Shown piece after piece: positions 8,034 to 16,334 of a DNA stretch of 64,000 nucleotides. This DNA is from an uncultured Acidovorax sp. (GTDB lineage Bacteria > Pseudomonadota > Gammaproteobacteria > Burkholderiales > Burkholderiaceae_C). Numbering within the stretch: position 1 is the stretch's first letter; every line of letters begins with the position of its first letter. The translations under genes were made by a program, and so were the position numbers. The stretch is from contig CAJYKV010000021.1 of the NCBI GenBank assembly GCA_913774955.1, positions 124,001 through 188,000 on the forward strand, written 5' to 3'. The notes beneath the pieces are model-generated. The model made no database searches. It saw nothing but the letters and a program-made list of their open reading frames with translations, and was not told the origin of the DNA.

Positions 8034-8612
8034 ATGCCGTCTTCGCCCTCACCCTCGCCCCATTTCCTCTTCCTGAACGCCTCCACCCGCGAGCCGGGCC
8101 ATGTCGGCAACACCGAATGGCTGGCCCGGCAGGCCGGGGCCGCGCTGCCTGCCCATACCTCCCAGACCTGGCTGCACCTCGCCCGCTTCGAGCTGCCGCC
8201 GTTCGTGGACCTGCGCCACACCGCGGGCAGCTATCCCGCTCCCGAAGGCGACCTGCGCACGCTGCTGGACGCCACGCTCGCGGCCTCCGAGATCGTGTTC
8301 GTGTCGCCGGTGTACTGGTTCAGCATTCCTTCCTCGCTCAAGACCTACCTGGACCACTGGAGCGCGTGGATGCGCGTGCCGGGCCTGGAGTTCAAGGAGC
8401 GCATGGCCGGCAAGGCGCTGAGCCTGGTCACCACCAGCGGCGACCGTGCCAAGGCCCAGCCGATGATCGATTCGGTGGAGCTGTGCGCGCGGTTCCTGGG
8501 CATGCGCTTCCGCGGCGCGCTCTGGGGCAAGGGCGGGCCTCCGGGTGCGGTGCAGGCGGATGCGGCAGCCGTGCAGGAGGCCGCGGGCTTCCTGGCTGCG
8601 CCCCTGGGCTGA
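8034..8612 (+). CDS. Flavodoxin-fold NAD(P)H-dependent oxidoreductase
   Basis: 192 aa. The N-terminus FLFLNASTREPGHVGNTEWLARQAG is the FMN phosphate-binding loop of the flavodoxin-like/FMN-reductase fold. SEIVFVSPVYWFSIPSSLKTYLDHWSAW is the second flavin-binding loop typical of NAD(P)H-dependent quinone or azo reductases. A cytoplasmic FMN reductase is expected; the substrate is not predictable. It starts 33 bp after dadA, so co-transcription with dadA is possible, and it is followed by a hairpin with T5. Confidence 0.85.
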   Translation: MPSSPSPSPHFLFLNASTREPGHVGNTEWLARQAGAALPAHTSQTWLHLARFELPPFVDLRHTAGSYPAPEGDLRTLLDATLAASEIVFVSPVYWFSIPSSLKTYLDHWSAWMRVPGLEFKERMAGKALSLVTTSGDRAKAQPMIDSVELCARFLGMRFRGALWGKGGPPGAVQADAAAVQEAAGFLAAPLG

Positions 8613-8619
8613 CACGCTG

Positions 8620-8656
8620 AACGCGGGCGGGCCGCCTGGACCGCCTTTTTCGCGTT
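8620..8656 (+). terminator. Hairpin with T-run after the flavodoxin-fold reductase
   Basis: GGCGG (8626-8630) pairs with CCGCC (8641-8645), followed by TTTTT (8646-8650). Outer arms AACGCG/CGCGTT (8620-8625/8651-8656) can extend the fold. It lies 8 bp after the stop and probably ends the dadA-reductase transcript. Confidence 0.5.
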
Positions 8657-8696
8657 CTCCGCCGCGTCCGCCGCGCCCCCTCCTGTCCCTTTCGCG

Positions 8697-10013
8697 CTAG
8701 CGGACGGCGGTACCGGCGGGCGGCGTGTCGGCCGTGGCGAGGTGGGTGTCCATCCACCTGAGCAGATCCACCCACATCTGGCGCACCTGGCTGTCGTCGG
8801 GCATGCGCAGCTCGTGCTGCAGTTCGATGGTGACCACCGGCATGCCCTGGCGCACGCTGCCGTAGTGCCCAAGCGAGCCGGGGAAGATGCCGAGCTGGTC
8901 GAGCCGCAGCTGGCCCAGGCGGCTGGGCGGCGGCAGGGGCCCGTCGTAGTCGAGCACGCCGTAGGGCGCGTGGATGCTCACCACCAGGTCGGGCCGGAAG
9001 CCCTCCATCTGTTCGTGCAGGAAGCGCGATTCGGGCTCCGACAGCGGCGTGGGGCCGGGCCAGCGGCGCGGGTCGCGGTGCGTGCGCTTTTGCCAGTAGA
9101 CGGGCGCATCGCGCTCCCAGTTCGGCGTGGGGAAGTTGCGGTTCAGGTCGACGCCCCGGGCGTTCACGCGCGTCGCCGGTTTCGCCAGCATGCCGTCAGG
9201 GTTGAGCGCCGGGATGAAGCGCCAGTGCACGGGCTGCCGCAGGGACCGCGCCGGCTGCGCGGCGAAGCCGATCCAGCGCATCGCAAGCGAGGCGGAGGTG
9301 GGTTCGTCGCCATGGATGGCGCCCACCACGAGCACGCGCAGCGGCGGCGGCGGCGTTGCCGAAGCCCCCGCCCGACCCGCCGGCGCGGGCGCCGGGAACA
9401 CGTCGCGCCAGTAGAGGGGCAGGCCCTTGCGGGAGTGCGCCCCGCTTTCGGCGAGGCGCGTGGATTCGCACAGGGCCCGGTCCACCGTGGGCAGGCGCGG
9501 CAGCAGCAGCTGGCAGGCGGCCTTCGATTCCGGCGCACCGGGGGGTGGCACGGGCACGGGGGCCTGGGCAGCGGCAGCCGCCGTGCCACCGTTCCCGGTG
9601 CCCGCACCGGCCGGGCCCTGCGTGCCGTCACCACGCGCCGTGGCGATCGGCGGTTGTGCCCCGCGCGCCGGCGCGGATCCGGAGGCGGACGACGCCCGGG
9701 GCGTGGCGGCAGCGGCAGGCGCGGCCACCGCGTCGGAGCGCTCGGCGGGCGCGCCGAGCACCACCACCGAGTGGTAGCCGGCGCCCGCGTCGCCCGATCC
9801 CAGGTGGCCCCGGCCGACGGCGACCACGGCGTCCGATGCGGTGCCCGCGCCCGGCTGGCCGCCGTCCTGGAAGGCGCGCGGCTCCCAGACGGATGCGCCC
9901 AGCAGGCCGAGCGCCAGCACGGCCACGGGCGGCAGCAGCCATAGCGGACCGGCGCGGCGGACGGGGGCGGCCCCCCCGGAAGCGCCCGGGGTGTTGGATA
10001 GGGGCGCCGCCAT
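8697..10013 (-). CDS. Membrane-anchored M14 zinc carboxypeptidase (murein peptide amidase-like)
   Basis: 438 aa. An uncleaved N-terminal helix (LWLLPPVAVLALGLLGASVW, ~25-44) is followed by a ~120-residue Ala/Gly/Pro-rich linker and an M14 catalytic domain from ~residue 180. Zinc ligands and catalytic residues are visible: VVGAIHGDEPTS (HxxE), VDLNRNFPTPNW, the third-ligand block VVSIHAPYG and the general base in VVTIELQHEL. The closest functional model is MpaA/DaaP, which cuts diaminopimelate bonds in murein peptides, but here the domain would be held outside the inner membrane. The start overlaps the stop of the upstream hydrolase (TGATG), implying one operon. Confidence 0.85.
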   Translation of the reverse strand: MAAPLSNTPGASGGAAPVRRAGPLWLLPPVAVLALGLLGASVWEPRAFQDGGQPGAGTASDAVVAVGRGHLGSGDAGAGYHSVVVLGAPAERSDAVAAPAAAATPRASSASGSAPARGAQPPIATARGDGTQGPAGAGTGNGGTAAAAAQAPVPVPPPGAPESKAACQLLLPRLPTVDRALCESTRLAESGAHSRKGLPLYWRDVFPAPAPAGRAGASATPPPPLRVLVVGAIHGDEPTSASLAMRWIGFAAQPARSLRQPVHWRFIPALNPDGMLAKPATRVNARGVDLNRNFPTPNWERDAPVYWQKRTHRDPRRWPGPTPLSEPESRFLHEQMEGFRPDLVVSIHAPYGVLDYDGPLPPPSRLGQLRLDQLGIFPGSLGHYGSVRQGMPVVTIELQHELRMPDDSQVRQMWVDLLRWMDTHLATADTPPAGTAVR

Positions 10014-10801
10014 CAGTGGACCGTCCGCGGGGCGCGGGAGCCCAGGAAGTCGAGCAGCGCGCCGTCGAAACCCTCCGGGTCTTCCAGCTGCGGCCAGTGC
10101 CCGACGTGCGGCAGGCTCAGGTGGCGCGCATCGGGCAGCACGTGCGCCAAGGCCTGCAGCGCCTCGGGCGGCATGCAGCGGTCCTGCTCCCCGCTCACGA
10201 GCAGCGTGGGCATCGACAGGTGGGCGAGGTGGGAGGCGTCGCGCGCGAACGTGGGCAGCAGCTCCAGCGCGCGGCGGAAGGTGGAGGGATGCACCTCGCC
10301 TATGGCGTGGCGCGCGAGGCGCACACCTTCGGGCAGGGCGCCGGTGCCGGTCTGGCGCGGCACCAGCAACTCGGCCAGCCGCTCCATCGACTGGCCCGCG
10401 TCCAGTGCGGCGACGCGGGGCTCCACCCAGGTCTGCAGGCCTTCGGCGTCCAGCGCCGGGCCGCCGGCGCAGAGCACGAGGCGCCCCACGCGGCGCGGCG
10501 CCCGGGCGGCCACTTCCACGGCCAGCATCGCACCCAGGCCGTGGCCGACGAGCGTGGCGCCTTCCGTGCACTGCAGGGCATCGAGCAGCGCGATGCAGCT
10601 CTGCGCCAGCCCCTTGAAGCCGTAGGGCTCGATGGGCGCGCTGTGGCCGTAGCCGGGCATGTCCCAGGCGATGGCGCGGTAGCCGGCGCCCGCGAGGGTT
10701 TCGACCTGGGGAGCGAAAGTCAGGTGGCCGCCGTCCGCGTCGTGCAGCATGAGCACGGTGGAACCGGCGCCGAGGGTGGAGAAGGTGGGGAGCAAAGCCA
10801 T
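10013..10801 (-). CDS. Alpha/beta-hydrolase-fold protein lacking the nucleophile serine
   Basis: 262 aa from the ATG at 10801. The fold is clear: WDMPGYGHS after strand 4, TLVGHGLGAMLAVEVA at the nucleophile elbow, SGEQDRCMPP (acid) and LPHVGHWPQLEDPEGF (His). The elbow reads G-H-G-L-G instead of G-x-S-x-G, so the catalytic Ser is Gly, and the oxyanion HG motif near the start is HDADGG. The acid and His remain. It may be a non-hydrolytic member or use another mechanism. It is the first gene of a two-gene operon with the M14 peptidase (1-bp stop/start overlap) and is divergent from a flavin reductase. Confidence 0.85.
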   Translation of the reverse strand: MALLPTFSTLGAGSTVLMLHDADGGHLTFAPQVETLAGAGYRAIAWDMPGYGHSAPIEPYGFKGLAQSCIALLDALQCTEGATLVGHGLGAMLAVEVAARAPRRVGRLVLCAGGPALDAEGLQTWVEPRVAALDAGQSMERLAELLVPRQTGTGALPEGVRLARHAIGEVHPSTFRRALELLPTFARDASHLAHLSMPTLLVSGEQDRCMPPEALQALAHVLPDARHLSLPHVGHWPQLEDPEGFDGALLDFLGSRAPRTVH

Positions 10802-10929
10802 GGAGGGAAAGGGAAACGGCAACGCGGCGGTGGGGGCACGCGGGCCCGACGGCGGCAGGCCGGTGGATGCCGGCCCATAATAGCCGACCCCTTTCTCCAC
10901 CCGGCGCGCGATGCGCCACCGCCCTTCCC

Positions 10930-11451
10930 GTGACACGTTCCCTGATCCGGCCCGCGCTGGCCCATCCCCCGAGTTTCTCGCCCCGTGAATTCCGCGACGC
11001 GCTCGGCATGTTCGCCACCGGTGTGACCATCGTCACCGCGCAGGACGCCGCCGGCGGCCTCGTCGGGCTCACGGCGAGTTCGTTCAATTCGGTGTCGCTC
11101 GCGCCGCCGCTGGTGCTCTGGAGCCTGGGCCGCGCGGCCGGCTCGATGAATGCGCTGGCCGCGGGGTCGCACTACGCGATCAACGTGCTGGCGGCCGACC
11201 AGCAGGCGCTGGCCGAACGCTTCGCCAGCCGCGGCGTGGACCGGTTCGCGGGCGTGAAGTACTCGCTCGGCGTGGCGGGCGCGCCGCTCATCGAGGGCGC
11301 GGTGGCCACCTTCGAATGCTTCAACCGCAGCCGCTACGACGAAGGCGACCACGTGATCTTCGTGGGCGAGGTGGAGCGCTGCGCGCACCGCCCCGGCGTG
11401 CCGCCGCTGCTCTACCACGGTGGGCGCTTCTACACCGAGCACCCGCTCTGA
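10930..11451 (+). CDS. Flavin reductase family protein (FMN-binding split barrel)
   Basis: 173 aa from the GTG at 10930; an in-frame ATG at 10867 would add 21 poorly conserved residues. The flavin_reductase domain is evident from FRDALGMFATGVTIVTAQD, VGLTASSFNSVSLAPPLVLWSLG and HYAINVLAADQQALAERFAS. Such proteins reduce FMN/FAD with NAD(P)H for partner monooxygenases or act alone. No two-component oxygenase lies next to it. It ends 49 bp before minE, convergently, with a GC hairpin between. Confidence 0.87.
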   Translation: MTRSLIRPALAHPPSFSPREFRDALGMFATGVTIVTAQDAAGGLVGLTASSFNSVSLAPPLVLWSLGRAAGSMNALAAGSHYAINVLAADQQALAERFASRGVDRFAGVKYSLGVAGAPLIEGAVATFECFNRSRYDEGDHVIFVGEVERCAHRPGVPPLLYHGGRFYTEHPL

Positions 11452-11459
11452 GCCGCTCC

Positions 11460-11488
11460 GGCGCCCTCTTCCCCGGGAAGACGGCGCC
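11460..11488. terminator. Bidirectional hairpin between flavin reductase and minE
   Basis: GGCGCC-CT-CTTCCC-C-GGGAAG-AC-GGCGCC gives two stacked perfect stems (11460-11465/11483-11488 and 11468-11473/11475-11480) between two convergent genes. There is no T-run on either side, so termination efficiency is uncertain. Confidence 0.45.
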
Positions 11489-11500
11489 AGCGGATGGCAT

Positions 11501-11767
11501 TCAGCGCACCGTGTCGGGCAGCTCGATCTTGACTTCGAGCACCTCGAGGTTTTCCTGGCGCTCCAGCTGCACCGTGAGGTCTTCGGGGCTGATCTTCACG
11601 TACTTGGAGATCACCGCCACGAGTTCGCGCTGCAGCGCGGGCAGGTAGTCGGGCTCGGAGGCATTGCGGCCATTGCGCTCGTGCGCGAGGATGATCTGCA
11701 GCCGCTCCTTGGCGACGCTGGCGGTTTTTTTCTTCTCGCCGAGCAGGAAGGAAAGAAAGGATGCCAT
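11501..11767 (-). CDS. minE: Cell division topological specificity factor MinE
   Basis: 88 aa, the normal MinE length. The N-terminal amphipathic MinD/membrane-contact segment ([31 protein letters not shown]) and the C-terminal dimer/topology domain ([27 protein letters not shown]) are both present. MinE stimulates MinD ATPase and drives the pole-to-pole oscillation that restricts FtsZ rings to midcell. It is the last gene of minC-minD-minE on the minus strand, 3 bp after minD. Confidence 0.97.
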   Translation of the reverse strand: MASFLSFLLGEKKKTASVAKERLQIILAHERNGRNASEPDYLPALQRELVAVISKYVKISPEDLTVQLERQENLEVLEVKIELPDTVR

Positions 11768-11770
11768 GCG

Positions 11771-12586
11771 TTACCTCCCGCCGAAAATGCGCTTGAAGAA
11801 ACCGGGCTTCTGCGCGTCGATGAAGCGCAGCGGCTTGTCTTCGCCGAGGAAGCGCGCCACGACGTCCTTGTAGGCCTCGGACACGTCCGTGCCCTGCAGG
11901 TGGATGGCGGGCGTCCCCTGGTTGGACGCCTGCAGCACGCTCTCGGATTCCGGCACCACGCCGATCAGCTCGATGCGCAGGATGTCCTGGATGTCCTCGA
12001 GGCTCAGCATCTGCCCGTCCTGCACGCGGTGCGGGTTGTAGCGGGTGATCAAGAGGTGCTCCTTGATCGGCTCCTTGCCTTCGATCGCGCGGCGGGTCTT
12101 GCTGCCGAGCATGCCGAGGATGCGGTCGGAATCGCGCACCGAGGAGACCTCGGGGTTGGTCACGAGCAGCGCTTCGTCGGCGAAGTGCATGGCCATGAGT
12201 GCGCCGCTCTCGATGCCGGCGGGCGAGTCGCAGACGATGTATTCGAAGTCCATCGCGGCGAGGTCGTTCAGCACCTTCTCGACGCCTTCCTGCGTGAGCG
12301 CGTCCTTGTCGCGCGTCTGGCTGGCGGCCAGCACGAACAGGTTGTCGCACTGCTTGTCCTTGATGAGGGCCTGGTTCAGGTTGGCCTCGCCGTGGATCAC
12401 GTTGATGAGGTCATACACCACGCGGCGTTCGCAGCCCATGATGAGATCGAGGTTGCGCAGACCGACGTCGAAGTCGATCACGGCGGTCTTGTGGCCGCGC
12501 AGCGCGAGGCCCGATGCGAAGCTCGCGCTGGTGGTGGTCTTGCCCACCCCTCCCTTGCCGGAGGTCACGACGACGATTTTGGCCAT
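11771..12586 (-). CDS. minD: Septum site-determining ATPase MinD
   Basis: 271 aa. The deviant Walker A is SGKGGVGKTTTSA near residue 9; further blocks are VIDFDVGLRNLDLIMGCERR and the YIVCDSPAGIESGA switch. The C-terminal membrane-targeting helix is present (PGFFKRIFGGR). MinD binds the inner membrane as an ATP dimer, recruits MinC to block FtsZ assembly and is released by MinE. It lies 52 bp after minC and 3 bp before minE. Confidence 0.98.
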   Translation of the reverse strand: MAKIVVVTSGKGGVGKTTTSASFASGLALRGHKTAVIDFDVGLRNLDLIMGCERRVVYDLINVIHGEANLNQALIKDKQCDNLFVLAASQTRDKDALTQEGVEKVLNDLAAMDFEYIVCDSPAGIESGALMAMHFADEALLVTNPEVSSVRDSDRILGMLGSKTRRAIEGKEPIKEHLLITRYNPHRVQDGQMLSLEDIQDILRIELIGVVPESESVLQASNQGTPAIHLQGTDVSEAYKDVVARFLGEDKPLRFIDAQKPGFFKRIFGGR

Positions 12587-12638
12587 GTATGCAAATTCCC
12601 TTTGGGGCGTTGGTTCTGGAGTTCGGAGGGGCGGCGCC

Positions 12639-13436
12639 TCAGGCGAGCGGCTCGATGATCAGCTTTTCGCCGTCGAGCCGCACCTGGGCGGGCTTGCCGC
12701 GCACGTTGTCGGGCAGTTCGGTCTCGGTGGTGCGGTAGATACCGGCCACCGACACGAGCTGCGGTTCCAGACAGGTGCTGAAGATGCGCGCGGAGGTGTC
12801 GCCGCGCGCGCCCGCGATGGCGCGGCCGCGCAGCGGCGCATAGACATGGATGTTGCCGTCGGCGATCACCTCGGCACCGAAGCTCACGACGGCCATCACG
12901 ACGAGGTCGGAGCCGCGCGCGTACACCTGCTGGCCGGAGCGCAGCGGCTTGTCGACCACGACGGTGCCGGGCGCGGGGGCGGGCACTTCGCGCACCACTT
13001 CCACTTCGCGCACCACTTCGCGGACGGTCTCGCGGGCCTCCTCCTGCACGGGCATGGCCGCTTCGGCCGTGGCGGGTGCGGGCGCATGCGCGGCGCGGGC
13101 GGGCGGCGCCTCGGGCGCAGCGACGAGGCCGGCCGCGAGCGCGGATTCCATCTGCGCGGGATTGCCGCCGCGCACGGCCACGGGCTGGGTGCGGTACTGG
13201 CGCAGCAGGGCGATCAGGGCGGGGAAATCGATGGGTGCGGGCTCGTCGCGCACGGCGGCCAGGTCGATCAGCACCGGATCGTTGTCGAAGAAGCCCGGGT
13301 CTTCGCCGAGGCGGGCCGCCAGCTCGGCAGTGAGCGCGTCGGCGTCGGTGGTCCGGAGCGCAACGGCCACCACGGGCAGCTGGGCGCTCTTGAGGTCAAA
13401 GCTGGTGCGGGCCTGGCCCACCGTGTCAACGGCCAT
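12639..13436 (-). CDS. minC: Septum site-determining protein MinC
   Basis: 265 aa. The N-terminal FtsZ-inhibiting domain (residues ~1-110) is joined by a long linker to the beta-helical C-terminal domain (~165-265; RSGQQVYARGSDLVVMAVVSFGAEVIADGNIHVYAPLRGRAIAGARGD), which dimerises and binds MinD. The linker is Ala/Pro-rich and contains a short internal charged repeat (REVVREVEVVREV). First gene of the min operon. The linker is longer than in E. coli MinC (231 aa). Confidence 0.96.
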   Translation of the reverse strand: MAVDTVGQARTSFDLKSAQLPVVAVALRTTDADALTAELAARLGEDPGFFDNDPVLIDLAAVRDEPAPIDFPALIALLRQYRTQPVAVRGGNPAQMESALAAGLVAAPEAPPARAAHAPAPATAEAAMPVQEEARETVREVVREVEVVREVPAPAPGTVVVDKPLRSGQQVYARGSDLVVMAVVSFGAEVIADGNIHVYAPLRGRAIAGARGDTSARIFSTCLEPQLVSVAGIYRTTETELPDNVRGKPAQVRLDGEKLIIEPLA

Positions 13437-13725
13437 GGAAGGAAGGAGTGCGGACGACGCGGCTCAAAGCGGCGAAGTTTACCGTTACCGGGGCGGATGG
13501 CACGCGCGGCGGGGCTGGAGTGCGGGTAAATGTTCTGTACGGAAGCGAAATCCACAGTCGGGGGAGCGGAAGCCCTCGGCGTCCCTATGTTTCGCACGGT
13601 AGCGCCGCACGTCGCTGCCCGGCGTGCCACAAAGGACTGCCCGCCGTGCAAAAGTGCGCCTGTAAAGCCGGATACCGGCATCAACCCGGTCGGCCCTTCC
13701 CGCACCCGCAGAGCCTGCCCCATCC
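13437..13725. other. Non-coding spacer upstream of minC
   Basis: About 290 bp without a convincing reading frame, lying between the minC start (minus strand) and the dispersed repeat. It should hold the min operon promoter. No clear -35/-10 pair or palindrome was recognised; short ORFs here lack family resemblance. Confidence 0.5.
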
Positions 13726-13831
13726 GAAGGCCGCGGAGCAGGCCACGCCAGCAGACGCCGTGGAACCGGCTTCGCCGGGCCACAGGCGTCGTCCCCCTGG
13801 GGGGAAGGCGCCGCAGGCGACTCAGGGGGGG
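13726..13831. repeat. Dispersed GC-rich repeat, copy A (after pssA)
   Basis: Starts GAAGGCCGCGGAGCAGGCCA and ends CTCAGGGGGG, two bases before the pssA stop codon. The first ~75 bp match copy B at 54258-54382 with about five differences, including the block CAGCAGACGCCG(T/C)GGAACCGGCT. Internal inverted repeats (CCGGCTTCGCCGG; CGTCGTCCCCCTGGGGGG) would fold strongly in RNA on the pssA strand. It probably acts as a REP-like element and terminator in a family spread through this genome, but that needs genome-wide counting. Confidence 0.8.
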
Positions 13832-14455
13832 TCAAAACTTCGGTATGCGGATCCGGCTGATCATCAGCGAACCCGACACCGCGAACAGCAGCACGAACGG
13901 GTGCAGGGTGAAGCCGCCCACCACGAGTTGGCCGAACCACAGGTGTTCGCGCACGGCGCCCGTCCAGGCGGCCAGCGCCATCAGGCCCACGAGCACGATG
14001 GAGGTGGGAATCGGCGTGCCCTCGAAGTACTTCACCTTGCCCGATCCTTCGGAGAGGGTTTCGGCGGTGACGTTGTAGCGCGCCAGGCGCGAGACGCCGC
14101 AGGCCACGAAGAAGGCCAGCACGATGCGGTCGTAGAGGCCCTGCATGCCGCAGGCATACGCGATGATGGCGGGCGCCACGCCGAAGGAGATCACGTCGGC
14201 CAGCGAATCCAGCTCGCGGCCCATGGCGGAGGATTTCTGCCGCCAGCGCGCGACGCGGCCGTCGAGCACGTCGAAGATCAGCGCCGCGAGCACCAGCGCG
14301 GCCGCGAAGTACACGTGGCGCACGTCGCCCGTCTCCAGGAACGTCATCGACGAGAACAGCGCCCCCACGCCGCACACGGCGTTGCCCAGCGTGAACCAGT
14401 CGGCGAGGTGGAACTCGCGGATCATCGAAAAACGCTTGGGGGCTTGGGGGGTCAT
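13832..14455 (-). CDS. pssA: CDP-diacylglycerol-serine O-phosphatidyltransferase
   Basis: 207 aa. The CDP-alcohol phosphatidyltransferase signature DGx2ARx8Gx3Dx3D is complete (DGRVARWRQKSSAMGRELDSLAD, around residues 65-87). About six hydrophobic segments make it an integral inner-membrane protein of the short class II (Bacillus-type) PssA. It makes phosphatidylserine from CDP-diacylglycerol and serine, the precursor of phosphatidylethanolamine. No psd is adjacent. Its stop abuts dispersed repeat copy A. Confidence 0.93.
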   Translation of the reverse strand: MTPQAPKRFSMIREFHLADWFTLGNAVCGVGALFSSMTFLETGDVRHVYFAAALVLAALIFDVLDGRVARWRQKSSAMGRELDSLADVISFGVAPAIIAYACGMQGLYDRIVLAFFVACGVSRLARYNVTAETLSEGSGKVKYFEGTPIPTSIVLVGLMALAAWTGAVREHLWFGQLVVGGFTLHPFVLLFAVSGSLMISRIRIPKF

Positions 14456-14573
14456 GGGCGGTCTTTCCTTCCTGGCGGTCCTGAGGATGCGTGCGGCGGC
14501 GGCGACAAGAGCAAAAGGCCACCGGCCGATTCGATTATGGGTCGGGGCCGGCGACGGCCTCGTCAGGCATGTC

Positions 14574-15044
14574 CTACCGGCGGCCGGGGCCCTGCGGGAG
14601 CGGCGCGCGCAGCGTTTCCAGGTGGATGCTGGTCTCGGTGTTGCGGATGCCCTTGATGAGCCGGATGCGTTCCAGCGCCCGCGCCAGTTCGGCCAGCGTT
14701 GCCACCTGCAAATCGGCCAGCAGGTCCCACTGGCCGTTGGTGGCGTGCAGCGCGAGCACGCTGGGCTCGCCCAGCAGCGAGGCGGTGACGCGCCGCGCGT
14801 CGTTGCCTTCGATGGAGATGCTCATCCAGGCCTGCAGCCCGCCGGTCTCGCCCTCGGGCCGCAGCCGGACCGTATATCCGACGATGACGCCGGCGTCCTC
14901 CAGCTTGCGGATGCGGTTGGTGACCGTGCCGCGCGAGACGCCCAGGCGCTTGGCGAGGGTGGCGACGCTGGCGCGCGCGTCGTGCCGCAGCGCGGCGATG
15001 AGTTGCTGGTCGATGTTGTCCATAGTGGCAACCAATGCTGTCAT
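14574..15044 (-). CDS. Lrp/AsnC-family regulator, divergent from the arginine catabolic genes
   Basis: 156 aa from 15044; an internal ATG at 15023 (MDNIDQQLIAALRHDARAS) gives 149 aa and matches the usual family start. The HTH (ASVATLAKRLGVSRGTVTNRIRKLE) is followed by the RAM ligand domain (QWDLLADLQVATLAELARALERIRLIKGI). Such regulators sense amino acids as octamers. It diverges from ornithine cyclodeaminase with a ~98-bp spacer and is the likely arginine/ornithine-responsive activator of that pathway. Confidence 0.92.
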   Translation of the reverse strand: MTALVATMDNIDQQLIAALRHDARASVATLAKRLGVSRGTVTNRIRKLEDAGVIVGYTVRLRPEGETGGLQAWMSISIEGNDARRVTASLLGEPSVLALHATNGQWDLLADLQVATLAELARALERIRLIKGIRNTETSIHLETLRAPLPQGPGRR

Positions 15045-15142
15045 AAAGCCAGGCTATTGTGCAAATGCATGCAGGATTGCCGATATGCATTGGTGCCGGG
15101 CTGTGGGAACCTTCCTGGGACATCGACGCAAGGAGCCGCACC

Positions 15143-16273
15143 ATGCCTTCATTCCCCACCCGCCACGGCCTCACCCCCGGCACGGAATTCCTCGATGCGC
15201 CGCGCGCCGCCGAGCTGGTGGGGCGCACGGGCGTCGTCGCGTGCGTTCGCGCCATCGCCCAGGCGATCGAGGCCGACTTCATCCGCTGGAACGATTTCGA
15301 CAAGACGGCCCGCACCGCGGCGCATTCGGCGCGCGGCGTGATCGAGCTCATGCCCGTGGCCGACACGCGGCCCGGCGGCGGCTATGCCTTCAAGTACGTC
15401 AACGGCCATCCTTCGAACCCCGAACGCGGCCTGCCCACGGTGATGGCGTTCGGTGCGCTGGCGGACGTGGACACCGGCCTGCCGGTCTTCCTGGGCGAGC
15501 TGACGCTCACCACGGCGCTGCGCACGGCCGCGGCCTCCGCCGTGGCGGCGCGGCGCCTGGCCCGGCCGGACAGCCGCAGCATGGCGCTGATCGGCAACGG
15601 CTCGCAGGCCGAGTTCCAGGCGCTGGCGTTCTTCGGTCTGCTGGGCGTGCGCGAGCTGCGCCTGTACGACACCGACCCCGCGGCCACGCGCAAGCTGGTG
15701 CGCAACCTCGCCCCCTGGCTGCCGCAGGGCCTGCGCTGCGTGCCTTGCGCGAGCGCGCGCGAGGCCATGCGCGGCGCCGGCATCGTGACCACGGCGACGG
15801 CCGACAAGACCCGCGCCGCGATCGTGCGGGAAGACATGCTGGAGCCCGGCATGCACCTGAACGCCGTGGGTGGCGACTGTCCGGGCAAGACCGAGCTGGC
15901 GCCGGAGGTGCTGCGCGCCGCCGCGGTGTTCGTGGAATACGAGCCCCAGACGCGCATCGAGGGCGATCTGCAGCAGATGCCGGCGGATTTTCCGGTGACG
16001 GAGCTCTGGCGCGTGCTCGCGGGCGAGGCGCCGGGGCGCACGTCGCCGGAGCAGGTGACGGTGTTCGATTCGGTCGGCTTCGCACTGGAGGATTACGCCG
16101 CGCTGCGCACCATGCGAGCGCTGGGCCAGGCGGCCGGCCTGCTGGACCGCGTCGCGCTCGTGCCCGCGCTCGCCGATCCCAAGGACCTGTACGCGCAGCT
16201 CCACCCCTGGCTGGCGCCCGGCGCCCCCATGCCCGCGGAGGCCGCGCCCGCGTTCCAGCACGAAGCGGCCTGA
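15143..16273 (+). CDS. Ornithine cyclodeaminase
   Basis: 376 aa from the ATG at 15143, fixed by AAGGAG (15130-15135). It is an ornithine cyclodeaminase/mu-crystallin family member with an NAD-binding Rossmann domain (MALIGNGSQAEFQALAF, then YDTDPAAT) and substrate-pocket blocks such as YAFKYVNGHPSNP and GDCPGKTEL. The enzyme converts L-ornithine directly to L-proline and ammonia. The arginase gene follows 61 bp later, so the pair carries out arginine to ornithine to proline. Opine-type or lysine cyclodeaminase activity is possible but less likely given arginase next door. Confidence 0.92.
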   Translation: MPSFPTRHGLTPGTEFLDAPRAAELVGRTGVVACVRAIAQAIEADFIRWNDFDKTARTAAHSARGVIELMPVADTRPGGGYAFKYVNGHPSNPERGLPTVMAFGALADVDTGLPVFLGELTLTTALRTAAASAVAARRLARPDSRSMALIGNGSQAEFQALAFFGLLGVRELRLYDTDPAATRKLVRNLAPWLPQGLRCVPCASAREAMRGAGIVTTATADKTRAAIVREDMLEPGMHLNAVGGDCPGKTELAPEVLRAAAVFVEYEPQTRIEGDLQQMPADFPVTELWRVLAGEAPGRTSPEQVTVFDSVGFALEDYAALRTMRALGQAAGLLDRVALVPALADPKDLYAQLHPWLAPGAPMPAEAAPAFQHEAA

Positions 16274-16334
16274 TCTCCGACGCCCGCCCGCCACCGCCCT
16301 GCGCACAATGTCCGCTTCAGGAGAGACGCATCCG

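Noticed and set aside
13726-13831. GC-rich repeat considered as a CRISPR or tandem repeat
   Set aside because: Only one unit is present at each of two distant sites, with no spacers; it is a dispersed element.
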